In this document: in pieces, positions 35,885 to 43,290 of the stretch
Position numbering within the stretch: the first letter of the stretch is position 1
Layout of the letters: every line of letters begins with the position of its first letter
NCBI RefSeq assembly: GCF_028285565.1
Contig: NZ_JANQOY010000198.1
Span: forward strand, 1 to 43,290
DNA: 43,290 bases
Direction: 5' to 3'
Source: Acaryochloris sp. IP29b_bin.148
GTDB lineage: Bacteria > Cyanobacteriota > Cyanobacteriia > Thermosynechococcales > Thermosynechococcaceae
Position numbers and translations under genes: made by a program
Notes under the pieces: generated by a model
What the model saw: only the letters and a program-made list of their open reading frames with translations
What the model was told of the DNA's origin: nothing
The model's database searches: none

Positions 35885-38800
35885 TTGGCGGCAATTCAGA
35901 AAATTTGGAGTCAGTTAACAACCCTTCCCCAGCAAATGTCCTCGGGGATAAAATCATTTATCCATTATCTAGAAACCTCTGCCCTACCCTTGCCCGAGGT
36001 TACGCAATCCCTGATGACGGGCAGTCAGATCTTACTGGCCTACCAGAAACTCACCGATCTGGATTCCCGGCTGTTATCTCTTTCCGAACGTCTGCAACAG
36101 TCGGTTGAAATTCTGAGCGAGACCTTAGGGTTTGCCATTGTTGTGCTGGATCTCTATGACGCCAAACAGCACAGCCTTCAATTTCAAGCTGGAACGATCT
36201 GCTTGCTCCCTGAGGGCGGGATAACCTCTCAGCCCGTCGATCCACTGTCCGAGCAGGCCCTCCGAGCGCTAACCCCCATTGCCCAGACGGACGAGCAAGG
36301 GGTTACGACCCAGACCAACTTAGCGCCCTATCTATCCACATCAGTCTCTGTCCAGACGATTATTCAACTGCCCTTAGTGGCGGGTTCTACCGTCGTGGGT
36401 ATTTTGAGCTTGGCCAGTTCTGAGCTGTTCCCTGCACCAGACAGCCTGTGCCCCTGGCTGAAAAACTTAGCCAGCTACCTAGCCTGGTTCATTCAAGCTG
36501 AACAAGGCGCAGATCATCTGGCCCAAGCTGAATCCCGATTGACCTTAGCAGCGACCAGTGTTGAAGGGTGCTTTTATGATTGGGATCTGCCCGCTAACCG
36601 CATTATTCAGTTTGCCAATGGGACGGGTTCAGCAGCGCGACCGACTCAAGAATTGACCCATACAGCTTGGATCAATCAGATTCATGCCGATGATCGCCCT
36701 ATCTTTGAATCTCTGATCGCAACAGAGTTTGAAGGGCAAGAGCAGTTTGAAATCGAATATCGCCTACAGGTCGATGATCAAATTGTGATCTGCGATCGCG
36801 GACTGATCCAACGGGATCTGCAAGGACGCCCGACTCGGGTGGTGGGTACCCTCCTCGATATATCCAAGCGGAAACAGGCAGACATCACGCATCAGCAGCA
36901 ATTGTCCCAATATCAGAGCTTTCTGTCTGAGATTCAGGTTGTGGTGTTCCAAACTGATCAAACCGGGAATTGGACCTATCTCAATCCGGCTTGGGCTGCG
37001 CTCACGAAGTACTCAGTGGAGGACAGCCTGGGACACCCGATGTGGGAGTTTGTGCATCCGGATGATCGCCGAGGGCTTCAAGAAGCCTTTCAAAGCCTGG
37101 TTGATCGAACCAAAACAGGCTATCACCATGAACTGAGATATTTAAGCAAGCAAGGAGGCTGCTGTTGGCTAGAGATACATAGCCAAGTCCTCCAGGCTGA
37201 AGATGGGAGCTGTGTCGGCACTGCCGGAACCTTAGTGGATGTCACTGAACGGAAGCAAGCTGAACAGGAACTCTTACACGATGCCTTACATGATGGCTTA
37301 ACGGATCTCCCCAATCGCATTCTGTTTACGGACCGACTACAGCAGGCCTGTCGCTCTTTTCAACGTCATCCAGAGGAGATTTTTGCCGTCCTATTTCTCG
37401 ATCTGGATCGCTTTAAAATCATTAACGATACTCTCGGCCATTTAGTGGGGGATCAGCTTTTGATGGCTGTGGCCCATCGTCTCCAAGCCTGTCTCCGTCC
37501 TGAAGATACCGTGGCTCGTTTAGGAGGAGATGAGTTTACGGTTTTGCTACCCAATATTGAGCGGGTAGAGGATGCGATACATATTAGCGATCGCATTCTC
37601 CAGACCCTGAGTGCGTCCTTTACCCTCGACAATACCGAAGTCTTCATTTCGACCAGTATTGGCATTGCCATGAGTGGCAGTCTTAACCACCAACCTGAAG
37701 ACTTGATCCGCCATGCTGACATTGCCCTATATCGAGCCAAGGCCTCGGGTAAAGGGTGTTATGCGGTCTTCACGCCAGAGCTGCCCATGCAACCGTTGGC
37801 TCAGGTGCAAAAGGCAACCGAGTTGCGCCAGGCCCTAGAAGATGAAGAATTTCGTCTATACTGCCAACCCTTTTTATCGCTCGAGACCAGCGAAGTGGGG
37901 GGATTTACCCTGCAGATGTATTGGCAACACCCCACCAAAGGACTACTCCCTCCCGTTGAGTTTATTCACGGCGTGACAGAGTCCGGCTTGCAAGCCTCAA
38001 TGAGCTGGTGGTTACTACGTAAAGCCTGTCAGCAGCTCCATCAATGGCAGCGAATTCCCAGCCAAAAACCTCTATTTATTTGGGTTCCAGCGTCTGAACC
38101 ACAGTTGGCTTCATCCAAGTTTCAGGCCAAATTTGAGCGGATGTTAGCCAAGGATCAGATTAATCCAGAACACTTAATCTTGGAATTGCCAGATTCCCTG
38201 TGGCCCCAACCGTCCGAACAGGTGCTGGCGAATTTAAAAGCGGTGCGATCTCAAGGGGTTCACTTCGCTCGTATCCAAACGAATCAAGACTATGACTGGT
38301 TATCCACAGACCTGCCATTGCCCATAGAATGGATAAAACTGTCTTCATCGCTACTAGATAACTTGAATCAACAAGGCTATTTAGACGCGATTCGCCCGAT
38401 ATTCACGCTGGCAAAGCGTTCGGGAATTCGTATGCTGGCTGACCACCTTCAGACGCCTAAACAGCATATGTTAATGAGCGCGTTGAAATGCGATTATGGA
38501 CAAGGTCCTCATATTGCTGCTGCTCTCCCGGCCCAGGCCGCTGATCCTTGGCTAGAACCCTCATTCTCCCAACCTCTTGACAATATGGCTCCATCCTCCA
38601 TGTCACTTTTGATTATCTTTAGTCCGATTGGTCAGTCTCAAGTTCCCTTAGTGGGCAAGCGAACCTGGACCATTGGTCGAAGTCCTGATAACTCGATTGT
38701 GCTCCCTGATCGGTGGGCCTCTCGCAATCATGCCCAACTTCGGGCAACGGAAACTGGCGAGTTTTATCTGATTGACTTGGGAAGCGGCAATGGTTCTGTG

Positions 38801-39463
38801 GTCAATGGTGAACGCGTCACCATGCCAGTGGCGCTGAAGGACGGGGACCTGATCACCATCGGTCACTCCCAACTGGAATTTCATCATCGTGTGAGCGAAT
38901 CGGCTTTGAGTGCCATCGAAACAGCCCCCAAAAATGTGTTGATGGTGCAGTCTTCGCACCTGCAAGGACAGGTTTGGAAAGAAGCATTGAGTTCTCAAGG
39001 GATTTCACTGACTTGGCTCAATGAAAATATTGATTTGGCTCAATATCTGACTCAATCCATGAGGTCGGGACAAGGAATACCCGATCTATTGCTGTTAGAT
39101 ATGACGATCCTGAAACCCAACCCCTACAGTTTCTGTCGATGGTGCCATAATCTTCACCCCACGCTCAACATTATTCTTACCAGTGGGACCCGGACCTTTG
39201 TCCCCGCATCTGAGCGAAAATGGGCCACCCACCAGGGCGCTTCAGAACTGATTGCAGCCTTTGATGAAGATAGTATCTTCTCAAATTTGATTGATGTGAT
39301 GGCCAAGGTCAGGATTGTGCTGGCGACGCTCAATTGGCGTCCCATTGAGCAAGGCCCTTTATCTGCAGCACTCTTAGCCATAAAACCCAATCTGAGTACG
39401 GCTACGTTTGCGAGTCGGCAAACGATTATTGGTGAACTCCCTACGGATCTCAATCCTAACTAA
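35885..39463 (+). CDS. GAF-PAS-PAS-GGDEF-degenerate EAL-FHA-receiver-like signalling protein
   Basis: Protein of 1192 residues from TTG at 35885, the first possible start because TAA occurs three codons upstream in frame. In order: GAF (about 60-205), PAS (about 212-330), PAS with PAC (about 337-455), GGDEF (about 467-628), EAL-like (about 640-885), FHA (about 920-1000) and a receiver-like tail (about 1015-1150). GGDEF at 547-551 is intact with an I-site RPED (538-541), so diguanylate cyclase activity and product inhibition are expected. In the EAL-like domain the motif is TLQ at 675-677, and other catalytic blocks are also altered (IKLSS, ADHLQT), so it should not degrade cyclic-di-GMP. FHA (GRSPDNS, RNHAQL) binds phosphothreonine in known cases. 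The tail has DLLLLDM with an acidic residue at the receiver position. Convergent with lpxB, overlapping by 4 bases. Confidence 0.88.
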   Translation: MAAIQKIWSQLTTLPQQMSSGIKSFIHYLETSALPLPEVTQSLMTGSQILLAYQKLTDLDSRLLSLSERLQQSVEILSETLGFAIVVLDLYDAKQHSLQFQAGTICLLPEGGITSQPVDPLSEQALRALTPIAQTDEQGVTTQTNLAPYLSTSVSVQTIIQLPLVAGSTVVGILSLASSELFPAPDSLCPWLKNLASYLAWFIQAEQGADHLAQAESRLTLAATSVEGCFYDWDLPANRIIQFANGTGSAARPTQELTHTAWINQIHADDRPIFESLIATEFEGQEQFEIEYRLQVDDQIVICDRGLIQRDLQGRPTRVVGTLLDISKRKQADITHQQQLSQYQSFLSEIQVVVFQTDQTGNWTYLNPAWAALTKYSVEDSLGHPMWEFVHPDDRRGLQEAFQSLVDRTKTGYHHELRYLSKQGGCCWLEIHSQVLQAEDGSCVGTAGTLVDVTERKQAEQELLHDALHDGLTDLPNRILFTDRLQQACRSFQRHPEEIFAVLFLDLDRFKIINDTLGHLVGDQLLMAVAHRLQACLRPEDTVARLGGDEFTVLLPNIERVEDAIHISDRILQTLSASFTLDNTEVFISTSIGIAMSGSLNHQPEDLIRHADIALYRAKASGKGCYAVFTPELPMQPLAQVQKATELRQALEDEEFRLYCQPFLSLETSEVGGFTLQMYWQHPTKGLLPPVEFIHGVTESGLQASMSWWLLRKACQQLHQWQRIPSQKPLFIWVPASEPQLASSKFQAKFERMLAKDQINPEHLILELPDSLWPQPSEQVLANLKAVRSQGVHFARIQTNQDYDWLSTDLPLPIEWIKLSSSLLDNLNQQGYLDAIRPIFTLAKRSGIRMLADHLQTPKQHMLMSALKCDYGQGPHIAAALPAQAADPWLEPSFSQPLDNMAPSSMSLLIIFSPIGQSQVPLVGKRTWTIGRSPDNSIVLPDRWASRNHAQLRATETGEFYLIDLGSGNGSVVNGERVTMPVALKDGDLITIGHSQLEFHHRVSESALSAIETAPKNVLMVQSSHLQGQVWKEALSSQGISLTWLNENIDLAQYLTQSMRSGQGIPDLLLLDMTILKPNPYSFCRWCHNLHPTLNIILTSGTRTFVPASERKWATHQGASELIAAFDEDSIFSNLIDVMAKVRIVLATLNWRPIEQGPLSAALLAIKPNLSTATFASRQTIIGELPTDLNPN

Positions 39464-40644
39464 GGATTAGTGGGGTATCCCCGTTCTAGAACATCCAGAA
39501 TTGCCTGTGCCGTTTGCTGCAGCACACCTGGGCAACCCAGTTGCGATCGCACCTTTTGATATCCCACTCTGATCTTGTGTCTTGCGACCTCATCCTCTAG
39601 AAGTTGGCAGGCCAAAATGGCGATCTTCTCCGGTGTCGCCTCTTGCTGCAATAATTCCGGCACCACCGCCTGACCCGCGACCAGATTAACGGGAGAGATA
39701 AAATCAACCTTGAAGCTTAAGAGGTGTTGGTACAGCCAAGCACTGATAGGACCCACCCGATAAATCACCACTTGGGGAATATTGAGCAGAGCTGCTTCCA
39801 AATTAGCTGTTCCAGATTTCGTAATTACCATATCGGCTGCTGCTATCACGGCTTGAGAATCGGGCGTGATCGAAATCGGCAGCCCTGTATTCTGGATAGC
39901 TCTTGTGACATCGGAGCGATAGGCCGGTAAGGCTAAAGGCATCCAAAACTGAATATCTGGAATGTTCTGGGAGATGATTTGAGCTGCTTCGAGCATGACG
40001 GGTAACAAATGCTCCAGTTCTTGTGACCGAGAAGCAGGCATCAGGCCAACCATAGGCTGTCGGGCGTCAATGCCTAATTGTTGGCGGGCTTGCTCACGGG
40101 TCGGGAACTGGGGCAGCTGATCCACTAGGGGATGTCCCACCCACTGCAGATTGGCCCCCATCGTCTGGTAATAGGTGGCTTCTTGGGGAAAGATCGCCAG
40201 CATTTTGTCGCTGAGATCGACCACTTGTCGGGTTACCCCTAACCCCTGAGACCAGACCCATTCGGGTGGGGCAATATAGTAGACCACAGGCATCTGGAAC
40301 ATTTGCTTCAGACGTTTGCCCAGGCGAAGGTTGGGGCCAATGTAATCGATTAAAACCGTAAGGTCAGGAGGCGTCTGTTTTAACTGGTCCATCACCTGCC
40401 TTTGCATTTTGAGCGTGGGCCAGACAAAGGGCAAGGCATTGATGGGGCCAATGGCGCCAATCTGGCTCGTATCACCCAGGAGCTGTACGCCTGCGGCGGC
40501 CATCTTTGGCCCCCCAAGAGCCAGAATGTCCAGGGAATATCCCCGCGATTGCGCTTCCGCATAAAGAGCCGGTACGAGTAAACTCCCCTGCAAATCGCCA
40601 GAGACTTCTCCTGTGCTAATTAAAATTCGGTAGGACCGCCCCAT
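39460..40644 (-). CDS. lpxB: lipid-A-disaccharide synthase LpxB
   Basis: Protein of 394 residues (GT19). It joins UDP-2,3-diacylglucosamine and lipid X in lipid A synthesis. The start has the typical ISTGEVSGDLQG; later blocks VLIDYIGPNLRLG, YYIAPPEWVW, GLMPASRSQELEHLLP and TKSGTANLEAALLNIPQVVIYR are all family hallmarks. It is 6 bases downstream of lpxA on the same strand, so translation may be coupled. Its last bases overlap the stop of the convergent GGDEF gene. Complete. Confidence 0.94.
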   Translation of the reverse strand: MGRSYRILISTGEVSGDLQGSLLVPALYAEAQSRGYSLDILALGGPKMAAAGVQLLGDTSQIGAIGPINALPFVWPTLKMQRQVMDQLKQTPPDLTVLIDYIGPNLRLGKRLKQMFQMPVVYYIAPPEWVWSQGLGVTRQVVDLSDKMLAIFPQEATYYQTMGANLQWVGHPLVDQLPQFPTREQARQQLGIDARQPMVGLMPASRSQELEHLLPVMLEAAQIISQNIPDIQFWMPLALPAYRSDVTRAIQNTGLPISITPDSQAVIAAADMVITKSGTANLEAALLNIPQVVIYRVGPISAWLYQHLLSFKVDFISPVNLVAGQAVVPELLQQEATPEKIAILACQLLEDEVARHKIRVGYQKVRSQLGCPGVLQQTAQAILDVLERGYPTNP

Positions 40645-40650
40645 AGTGGA

Positions 40651-41466
40651 TTAGACCGCAGACCAGCGCTGCCGTCCAGGCGTTAAGCCGCGTCTGCTTT
40701 GCGCTGCTCGCATAAATTGGCACAAATGTTGAACCAGCGGATGATCCGAGAGTGACTCGACTTGGGCAAGGGCTTCTTCTAGTTTTAAACCCGACCGATA
40801 GAGATACCGAAAAGTTTGCTTGAGAATTGATCTCATCTCCCCCTGCAAGAGATCATAGATGCCATAACGTCGTAACCCAACTTGATTTAAGGCTCTGACC
40901 TGGGCGGGATTACCCTCGACCAGCATCAAAGGCGGGACATCACGGATAATCCGGCTCATCCCCCCAATCATGGCCAGCTGTCCAATATGGACAAATTGAT
41001 GGATCCCCAGAACACCACTAATATTGGCTTGGGATTCCACCTGGACATGGCCGCTGAGGGCGACGGCGTTGGCCATCACCACTTGATCTGCAATTTGGCA
41101 GTTATGGCCGATATGGACATTTGCCATCAGCAGATTATCGCTACCAATGCAGGTAAATTGTTGGTCCCCGCTGGCTCGGTGAATGGTGACATATTCGCGA
41201 ATCTGGTTGCGATCGCAAATCTTCACCCCACTCGGCTCCCCACGATAATTCCGATCTTGGGGTTCCATGCCAATGACCACACCTGGAAAAATATGATTAT
41301 CGGCCCCAATCTCAGCCCAGCCTTCAATTACAGCATGATGCCCCACCCGTGTTCGAGGGCCAAGAGTCACCTGTTGACCGATCACCACATAGGCCCCAAT
41401 GTGGACCGTTTTATGTAAATTTGCACCTGGATGAATCACAGCAGTGGGATGAATCAAGTCGGTCAT
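40651..41466 (-). CDS. lpxA: UDP-N-acetylglucosamine acyltransferase LpxA
   Basis: Protein of 271 residues, close to the 262 of E. coli. Left-handed beta-helix with many hexapeptide repeats (about 1-190) and a helical C-terminal part. NVHIGHNCQI carries the catalytic His region. Performs the first acylation of lipid A synthesis. The order lpxA-lpxB follows the usual gene order, but lpxC, lpxD and fabZ are not seen upstream; the next gene is transcribed the other way, 95 bases away. Confidence 0.94.
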   Translation of the reverse strand: MTDLIHPTAVIHPGANLHKTVHIGAYVVIGQQVTLGPRTRVGHHAVIEGWAEIGADNHIFPGVVIGMEPQDRNYRGEPSGVKICDRNQIREYVTIHRASGDQQFTCIGSDNLLMANVHIGHNCQIADQVVMANAVALSGHVQVESQANISGVLGIHQFVHIGQLAMIGGMSRIIRDVPPLMLVEGNPAQVRALNQVGLRRYGIYDLLQGEMRSILKQTFRYLYRSGLKLEEALAQVESLSDHPLVQHLCQFMRAAQSRRGLTPGRQRWSAV

Positions 41467-41561
41467 TCAGGGTCGGCGTTTTACAATGACTATCTGAGGG
41501 TAGCATTTTAGATAGATGGCCAGAACTCCTTATTTCCCGATTGTATTGAGCTTAGAAATTA

Positions 41562-43088
41562 ATGCGGAACAGCTTTTTTGACGATTCCCTGGACAAAGCC
41601 TCGATCAAACAACGCATCCGCGAATTAAAGCAGGCCACCGTTGGCTTCTATAGTATTGGTCTTTATCCTGGATCCCTAGCCTACAATGCCGTCATGCAAG
41701 CGGGGGGGACTCCATTAATTTTGGCCCCCCGACCGGGCCGAGATCTCATGGGGGCCTTCTCAGAAGACGCTAAAAGCGGGATGGATCCAGATCATGTAGT
41801 GAATTTACATCGTATGGCTCGCCACACGGAAGGCCATGCCTCGGTGACAAATACCCTAGAGTATCTGATTCAGAACTGTGATTTGGTGGTTCTGAGTGCC
41901 AACAGTAACTATATCGAACAGGATTTAGAAGAAGCCTGTACCCTTCGGCGAGATCTGGGCCGCACCAATGTCGTATTAGCTTGTTTGGCAGGGTCCTTTA
42001 GCCATGACAAGATAACCAATACCTCCTACGTTCTTTGTGAAAAAAATCCGAACCTGGCTTTTTTCTCAGGGTTTCATCGGGATGGGGCCTTAAGAGATCC
42101 CGTGGATAGCTTCACGGCTAATTTTTGTCATCCTAATGCCCTAACGGCCTTGATTGGTGCCTTTCTTCTAGATGGTATCTCTTTGAATATTCAAGTGTCG
42201 CCCGGTGTCCATAATGTCGAAGCCCAATATATCAAAGCAGCCAAAAACATGGCCTCGATCTTTGCGGGGTTTGGCTATAAGTTTCACTGGGATAACACGG
42301 GCATTTTGCCAACCCTCCTGACTCTGCTATTAGATCAATGCTTGGATCAAGCGGCAACGGTTTCCATGTATCGCCGCGATCGGCAGAAGCTTTACACTCA
42401 ACAACCGATTGATTTAACGGAATTAGGGTACGGTGTGCCCATGATTGAAGCCACCCTGAATCAAGGAGGAGATAAAGAAAAAGTTCGTGACCATACCTTT
42501 TCACAATTAACCGCGATGGTGGCTGATGTACGAGGGAGTATGACCAGCCCTACCACTGGCAAACCGACCCGCAACTTCCGAGCCGGACAAGTATTGGCCC
42601 AATCCATGAAAGAACATGGACGCTGCCCCTACAGTATCGAAGAATTTGAACAGTGGTGCGAAGAAGCAGGACTGAAGAAAGGGGGCTTAGAGGGCGTCAA
42701 AGCACTGCGCTATTGGCCCCAGATTACGACTAAGTACAAAATTCAAGTCCATGATGCTTCGATGATTAATCTCCTGCATATGGTGATCTGCGGGGATGGC
42801 AAAGAGCAAGATTTTGCCTTTCAAGTGATGACCAAAAGTCGTGAGCTGTCTAACTATTGCCAAGAATCGGTTCGACCGCCCTATAGCCGCAAATATGCCG
42901 GTATTCTCAACAATCTGGATAAGCCTGAATCTTTAGAGCAGCTAGCTAATGCCATCATTGCCGATAACGCCCGCAAAGCCTTAGAATTTCAGGACCTTGA
43001 ACTAGAAGAAACCACGGCACAGGCTGATGATCCGGCCTATCTACAAGCCATGGATAGTATTGAACAGAATATGGATACGACTGAATAA
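41562..43088 (+). CDS. conserved hypothetical protein (508 aa), possible Rossmann-type dehydrogenase relative
   Basis: Protein of 508 residues with no signal peptide or membrane segment. The N-terminal part (TVGFYSIGLYPGSLAYNAVMQAGG) looks like a modified nucleotide-binding loop, then DLVVLSANSNYIEQDL and a later VSPGVHNVEAQYIKAAKNMASIFAGFG. This order recalls GpsA/6-phosphogluconate-dehydrogenase-like proteins, but I cannot name the family with confidence. The opposite-facing lpxA is 95 bases upstream. The acidic tail is probably disordered. It looks like a well-kept core gene, not accessory. Confidence 0.6.
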   Translation: MRNSFFDDSLDKASIKQRIRELKQATVGFYSIGLYPGSLAYNAVMQAGGTPLILAPRPGRDLMGAFSEDAKSGMDPDHVVNLHRMARHTEGHASVTNTLEYLIQNCDLVVLSANSNYIEQDLEEACTLRRDLGRTNVVLACLAGSFSHDKITNTSYVLCEKNPNLAFFSGFHRDGALRDPVDSFTANFCHPNALTALIGAFLLDGISLNIQVSPGVHNVEAQYIKAAKNMASIFAGFGYKFHWDNTGILPTLLTLLLDQCLDQAATVSMYRRDRQKLYTQQPIDLTELGYGVPMIEATLNQGGDKEKVRDHTFSQLTAMVADVRGSMTSPTTGKPTRNFRAGQVLAQSMKEHGRCPYSIEEFEQWCEEAGLKKGGLEGVKALRYWPQITTKYKIQVHDASMINLLHMVICGDGKEQDFAFQVMTKSRELSNYCQESVRPPYSRKYAGILNNLDKPESLEQLANAIIADNARKALEFQDLELEETTAQADDPAYLQAMDSIEQNMDTTE

Positions 43089-43107
43089 GTCAATGGCTTC
43101 AGGGGGC

Positions 43108-43290
43108 TTAACGCTGATCCAGCGTACTATCGCTGCTGTGAATCTGAACAGGTCTGCTGGCGTTTAAGCGCATAGACTGCCACTCATATCGGTAACTTGC
43201 GGTTCGCCCATTTTCATGTTGGGTCATGAGATTGCGGTCCAAGACAGGCATAAGCCCCAACGAAACATTGAAGTGACACAGTAGATGCAC
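43108..43290 (-). CDS. C-terminal end of a gene running out of the window
   Basis: An open minus-strand frame with its stop at 43108-43110 and no upstream stop before the window edge. The 60 visible residues (beginning HLLCHFNVSLGLMPVLDRN) match no family that I recognise. It converges on the 508-residue gene with a 19-base gap. The start lies outside the window, so size and product cannot be judged. Confidence 0.45.
   Translation of the reverse strand: MHLLCHFNVSLGLMPVLDRNLMTQHENGRTASYRYEWQSMRLNASRPVQIHSSDSTLDQR

Overview
The window comes from a cyanobacterium. It carries an RpaB-type (ycf27) response regulator, a CcmK-type carboxysome shell protein, a CYP110-like cytochrome P450, a DUF928 protein, lpxA-lpxB and at least eleven copies of the cyanobacterial HIP1 octamer GCGATCGC. 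The genus cannot be fixed from sequence alone; an Acaryochloris-like genome is only a guess.

Layout. 1-2.3 kb: rpaB and a secreted SGNH hydrolase, plus strand. 2.3-3.1 kb: an AT-rich non-coding stretch rich in repeats and dyads. 3.1-7.5 kb: a 1077-residue RTX/lectin-like exoprotein converging on a lipoprotein that carries the same uncharacterised domain of about 320 residues. 7.5-26.6 kb: a minus-strand exopolysaccharide cluster with six glycosyltransferases, four sulfotransferases, a methyltransferase, an acetyltransferase, an MsbA/PglK-type ABC exporter, a Wzy-type polymerase and a Wzc-type chain-length regulator/tyrosine kinase. 26.6-27.1 kb: its leader, with two hairpins that have unrelated stems but the same loop. 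27.1-29.3 kb: low-density accessory DNA with an orphan ORF, a perfect 16-bp inverted repeat and a decayed transposase tail. 29.3-29.9 kb: a secreted protein with 90-bp tandem repeats. 30.1-43.3 kb: mostly housekeeping genes (DUF4434 protein, P450, purH, ccmK-like, DUF928, a large GGDEF/degenerate-EAL/FHA protein, lpxB, lpxA, a conserved 508-residue protein, and one truncated gene).

How the genes fit together. The minus-strand block reads as one machine that assembles and exports a sulfated, probably acetylated polysaccharide. The sulfotransferase number is the diagnostic feature. No Wzx flippase, Wza-type outer-membrane exporter or initiating sugar-phosphate transferase is present, so the ABC exporter may act as flippase and the remaining parts should lie elsewhere. 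The lipoprotein at the operon's 3' end and the lectin/RTX protein facing it share a domain and probably act at the cell surface, perhaps on this polymer. The SGNH hydrolase with a carbohydrate-binding-like module may be a further modifying enzyme. HIP1 sites are sparse in the polysaccharide block (2 in about 19 kb) and denser in 31-43 kb (7 in about 12 kb), which fits the block being accessory DNA.
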